A stretch of DNA of 64,000 nucleotides from Flavobacterium proteolyticum (GTDB taxonomy: Bacteria; Bacteroidota; Bacteroidia; Flavobacteriales; Flavobacteriaceae), in contig NZ_JADFTZ010000007.1 in NCBI RefSeq assembly GCF_015223105.1, positions 62,001 to 126,000 of the forward strand. The letters run 5' to 3'. A program made the translations under genes and the position numbers. Positions 61,493 to 64,000 of this stretch are shown piece by piece; position 1 is the first letter of the stretch; each line of letters begins with the position of its first letter. The notes beneath the pieces were generated by a model. The model was not told the origin of the DNA. It did not search any database and was given only the letters and a program-made list of their open reading frames with translations.

Positions 61493-61497
61493 ATAAA

Positions 61498-62067
61498 CTA
61501 TCTAATTAAGGATCCAATATCGTTACATTGACTTTCTATAGTTTCCAAAATTTGCTCTATTGAGCTTTCATCTATCTCGCTAAGATCAAGATCATCTGCA
61601 AACGAAGATATTTTATTTTGTAAGAGTTCGTTTAAATCTTCATCAAGTTCTGATGCATTTGGATTATAAATTTTATAAGCAAGCTCTCTTCCAAATTCTT
61701 TATCAATTGAATCTTCATCTAAATGAGCGCCTTCATTAGCTAGAAAATCATCATAATAGATTAGGTAATTTTCATTGAGTGCTAGAAAGTAGAGTGCTGT
61801 TTTATCATTTTGGTCTAATTTAGAAATAAAACCATTTATAAATTCTGAAATTTCTAATTCTTCATCTCCATAAATATCACCTTGATGAGTACTTAATTCT
61901 TCTAATAATGGATTAATGTTTTTCGTCTTGATTTTTCTTTTCCCATTTTCATTTTTTAAAAATGTAAAATCAAGTAAAAATTCTTTTAAAAGAACTTTTT
62001 GTGCATATCTACAAACTACGTTGTTTAGTTCTTTTGTAACGATTAGGTGTTCTGAGAAGGTGATCAT
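61498..62067 (-). CDS. Acidic hypothetical protein
   Basis: 189 residues with strongly acidic C-terminal half (EIDESSIEQILETIES) and helical character. No known domain or signal peptide. It has its own terminator, and upstream 230 bp separate it from the LytTR gene, which lies on the same strand. It may belong to the island or to the chromosome; this cannot be decided. Confidence 0.6.
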   Translation of the reverse strand: MITFSEHLIVTKELNNVVCRYAQKVLLKEFLLDFTFLKNENGKRKIKTKNINPLLEELSTHQGDIYGDEELEISEFINGFISKLDQNDKTALYFLALNENYLIYYDDFLANEGAHLDEDSIDKEFGRELAYKIYNPNASELDEDLNELLQNKISSFADDLDLSEIDESSIEQILETIESQCNDIGSLIR

Positions 62068-62296
62068 GATGATGAATTTTAATTTACTAAATTTAGAAAA
62101 AAAACTGCCTTCTTATGTTAATTGAATTAAAATTTATCAACATATGACTTTTTACAATCTTCATTTTTCTCATCTTAATTTAGAAAAACATTGCATTGTA
62201 TAGATAAATGATAAAGAATTCAGTACAATACCACTGATTAAACGATTACAAAAACATTAATGATATTATTCGAATATTTGTTTAGTTATGAAAAAA
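62068..62296. other. AT-rich gap, nothing identified
   Basis: 229 bp between the acidic protein gene and the LytTR regulator gene stop. Only AT-rich sequence; no gene or clear hairpin. Confidence 0.4.
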
Positions 62297-63046
62297 TTAA
62301 ACCTTTAAAATTTTATTTAATGCCTCTTGTCTTCTTTTGGCTATCGGTAATCTTGCTCCATTAATCATTTCACAATAGTAGCCTGATTTTTTATTAACAC
62401 TTACAACAAAATCTAAATTTATTATATAGGATTGATGAATCCTAAAAAAACAATTATCTGTTAGTATATTTTCATATTCTCCAATATTTTTACATGCTAC
62501 ATATTCCTCCTCATTTTTTAAGTAAAAAGTAGTGTAACGACCATCAGACTTACAGAATAATATTTCGTTCTTTTTAATGATATCAATTTTATCAATTGAA
62601 GAAATGGTGATAAAACTAGAATACTCTAAATTGTTGATTTGCATCTCTAGTACCTTAGAATTATCAAAAATTTCCTTTTCTTCAATTCTTGAAATAGCTT
62701 TATTACTTGCTAAAACGATATCTTCAATAGAAATAGGTTTCATTACATAGTCTAAAACATTATATTTAAATGCTTTAACCGCATAATTTTCATAAGCAGT
62801 TACCAAAACTATCTCAACTTCTGAAATATCTATAACATCTAAAAGTTCAAATGCTGTTTTGTTATGCAACTGAATATCTAAATATAAAATTTCAGGTTTT
62901 AATAAATTTATTTTTCCAATTGCTTCTTCAAAACTATTGGAGGAACCAATTATTTGAATATTCGGACAAAATTTATTTAAAAAGTGGACTATGATATTAA
63001 CATTTCTATCTTCATCATCAACAATAAAAGCTGTATACTTTTTCAT
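62297..63046 (-). CDS. LytTR-family response regulator
   Basis: 249 residues: receiver domain with Asp10-Asp11 and phosphoacceptor Asp57 (LYLDIQL), then a LytTR DNA-binding domain (about 150-249) with the KSDGRYTTFYL and FFRIHQSYIINL motifs. It would change gene expression after phosphorylation by a sensor kinase. Divergent from the propeller-type sensor gene, from which it is only 45 bp away, so the two are likely one signalling pair. Confidence 0.92.
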   Translation of the reverse strand: MKKYTAFIVDDEDRNVNIIVHFLNKFCPNIQIIGSSNSFEEAIGKINLLKPEILYLDIQLHNKTAFELLDVIDISEVEIVLVTAYENYAVKAFKYNVLDYVMKPISIEDIVLASNKAISRIEEKEIFDNSKVLEMQINNLEYSSFITISSIDKIDIIKKNEILFCKSDGRYTTFYLKNEEEYVACKNIGEYENILTDNCFFRIHQSYIINLDFVVSVNKKSGYYCEMINGARLPIAKRRQEALNKILKV

Positions 63047-63091
63047 TTTAAAATTAATTATTATATTGTTTCAGTTTTATTAAACAATAAT

Positions 63092-64000
63092 ATGAAAATT
63101 ATATTAATATTCTTTACAATTGTCTTTCTAAATTTAAACTCTTTATTCTCTCAAACATATAATTCTATAAAAGAATTAAACGTTGAATCTGGGTTACCAT
63201 CTGACGTTATTTATAATGTAGTTCAAGATAACGAGGGGTATATATGGATTGCAACTGAAAATGGTGTCGTAAAATATAACGGAACAACTTACAAAATATT
63301 TCAAAAAAAAGAGGGATTGCCAAATAATGATATTTTTAAACTTGATGTTGATTCTAAAAACAGAATCTGGCTTACAGGATTTCATAAAGGGTTGTACTAC
63401 ATAGAAAATGAAATTGTAAAAAAAGTTAATAATACAGACCACCTAAAAGGGATTACTTTTACCTTTGAAAAAGATGGAACACCTTTTTTTAAGACGATTT
63501 ACGACAAAAAATCATTTTGTTTAAATAAAAAGAAAGAACTTTTAAATTACTACATAAATAAACAATACATTATAGATTATGATAAATCTAATTTTTTATA
63601 TGTAGGTTTTAATCCTAAACAAAGGAAATATTTTGTTTTAAAAAATGGAAAAATAAAATATGCTCCAAAAAACCATATATACTGCAAAAATATTTTTCAT
63701 AATAAGATTAGTTTTATAAACCACAATCCAAAATTAAATCCTTATTTCATAAAAAGAGAATTAACAGATTACATTAGTTACTTCGAAAAAGACACTTTTC
63801 TTATATTGAATACTAGTTTTTTTAAAAAAAGTTTTTTAAACTTAGAAAATGATTCAAAATACAACATTATTAAGGACAATGATAATTACTTTATTTACAA
63901 AAACGGAATCTACAATAATTATCTTTCAAAAAAAATTAATGATTTAAAAACATTAACTAAAAACTTGATTAGCATTTATATCGACACTCAAGAAAATTTT
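63092..64000 (+). CDS. Two-component sensor with propeller repeats (partial)
   Basis: 303 codons are open from the ATG at 63092 to the window end, with no stop. The first 20 residues are a signal peptide (to SLFSQ), followed by Reg_prop-type propeller repeats (SGLPSDVIYNVVQDNEGYIWIATENGV, then GLPNNDIFKLDVDSKNRIWL). Such proteins usually continue into a Y_Y_Y domain and a histidine kinase domain, which would be beyond the window. Divergent to the LytTR regulator, so they probably form a pair. Confidence 0.8.
   Translation, partial: MKIILIFFTIVFLNLNSLFSQTYNSIKELNVESGLPSDVIYNVVQDNEGYIWIATENGVVKYNGTTYKIFQKKEGLPNNDIFKLDVDSKNRIWLTGFHKGLYYIENEIVKKVNNTDHLKGITFTFEKDGTPFFKTIYDKKSFCLNKKKELLNYYINKQYIIDYDKSNFLYVGFNPKQRKYFVLKNGKIKYAPKNHIYCKNIFHNKISFINHNPKLNPYFIKRELTDYISYFEKDTFLILNTSFFKKSFLNLENDSKYNIIKDNDNYFIYKNGIYNNYLSKKINDLKTLTKNLISIYIDTQENF

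Larger units (their letters stand above)
60941..61497. other. Non-coding region with palindrome and GC-rich structured block
   Basis: 557 bp without a convincing gene. It holds the 26-bp palindrome (61050-61075) with nearby ATATTGATA copies, a GC-rich block (61339-61362) and a hairpin (61365-61411), then the second copy of the direct repeat. A TTG-start frame of about 42 codons at 61090 has no support. Confidence 0.55.

Noticed and set aside
50715..64000. CRISPR array or insertion sequence
   Set aside because: No regularly spaced repeats and no transposase motifs were seen in the island.

Overview
The window looks like a chromosome segment of a low-GC Flavobacteriaceae species, probably Flavobacterium or a close relative. 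Evidence: strongly AT-rich DNA, promoters of the Bacteroidota type (TTTG or TTG, about 19-20 bp, then TAnnTTTG), little sign of Shine-Dalgarno sequences, type IX secretion C-terminal sorting domains, a TonB-dependent receptor with a carboxypeptidase-like N-terminal domain, and families typical of flavobacteria (DUF4290, DUF5686, DUF4199, the GlmU-like nucleotidyltransferase).

Regions. (1) 59-10600: rmuC, a thioesterase, then exported proteins: a diheme-type lipoprotein, an FG-GAP/ASPIC surface protein, and a run of secreted proteins (DUF5777 barrel, DOMON-like T9SS protein, ankyrin protein, OB-fold protein, CxxCH lipoprotein, YceI) that may act together in envelope redox chemistry. (2) 10806-28112: housekeeping, including carB, rpmH, a lytic transglycosylase, mtaB, the GlmU-like protein, rpmE2, a GT2 glycosyltransferase, a phosphosugar mutase, an MsbA-like ABC transporter and the start of a TonB receptor cluster. 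(3) 28156-50503: TonB receptor, M23 peptidase, ZapB-like/ZapA, a strong 6S RNA candidate, rny, xerD, small outer-membrane barrels, aroQ, murA, recQ, fmt, HU, and others. MurA carries Asp where the fosfomycin-target Cys normally lies. (4) From the tRNA with a CAT anticodon at 50658 onward: an accessory island. It has a tyrosine integrase just downstream of the tRNA, a three-gene ABC-ATPase system (52079-55734) that resembles the ABC-three-component conflict systems, an AbiEii-like nucleotidyltransferase with its HTH partner and two looping-type operators, and a mobilization module (MobC-like and relaxase genes with an adjacent hairpin that may be oriT). Structured non-coding blocks lie around the module. 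(5) 61498-64000: an acidic unknown protein, a LytTR response regulator, and a divergent beta-propeller sensor gene cut by the window end.

The most interesting part is the island. The ABC-3C-like operon has a first component whose N-terminus looks like a DUF4297/Cap4-type nuclease. The AbiE-like pair has two copies of one operator 84 bp apart, close to eight helical turns. A long multi-segment hairpin at 57339-57456 and a direct repeat flanking the mob genes have no assigned function. All family names come from reading motifs by eye; no database search was run.
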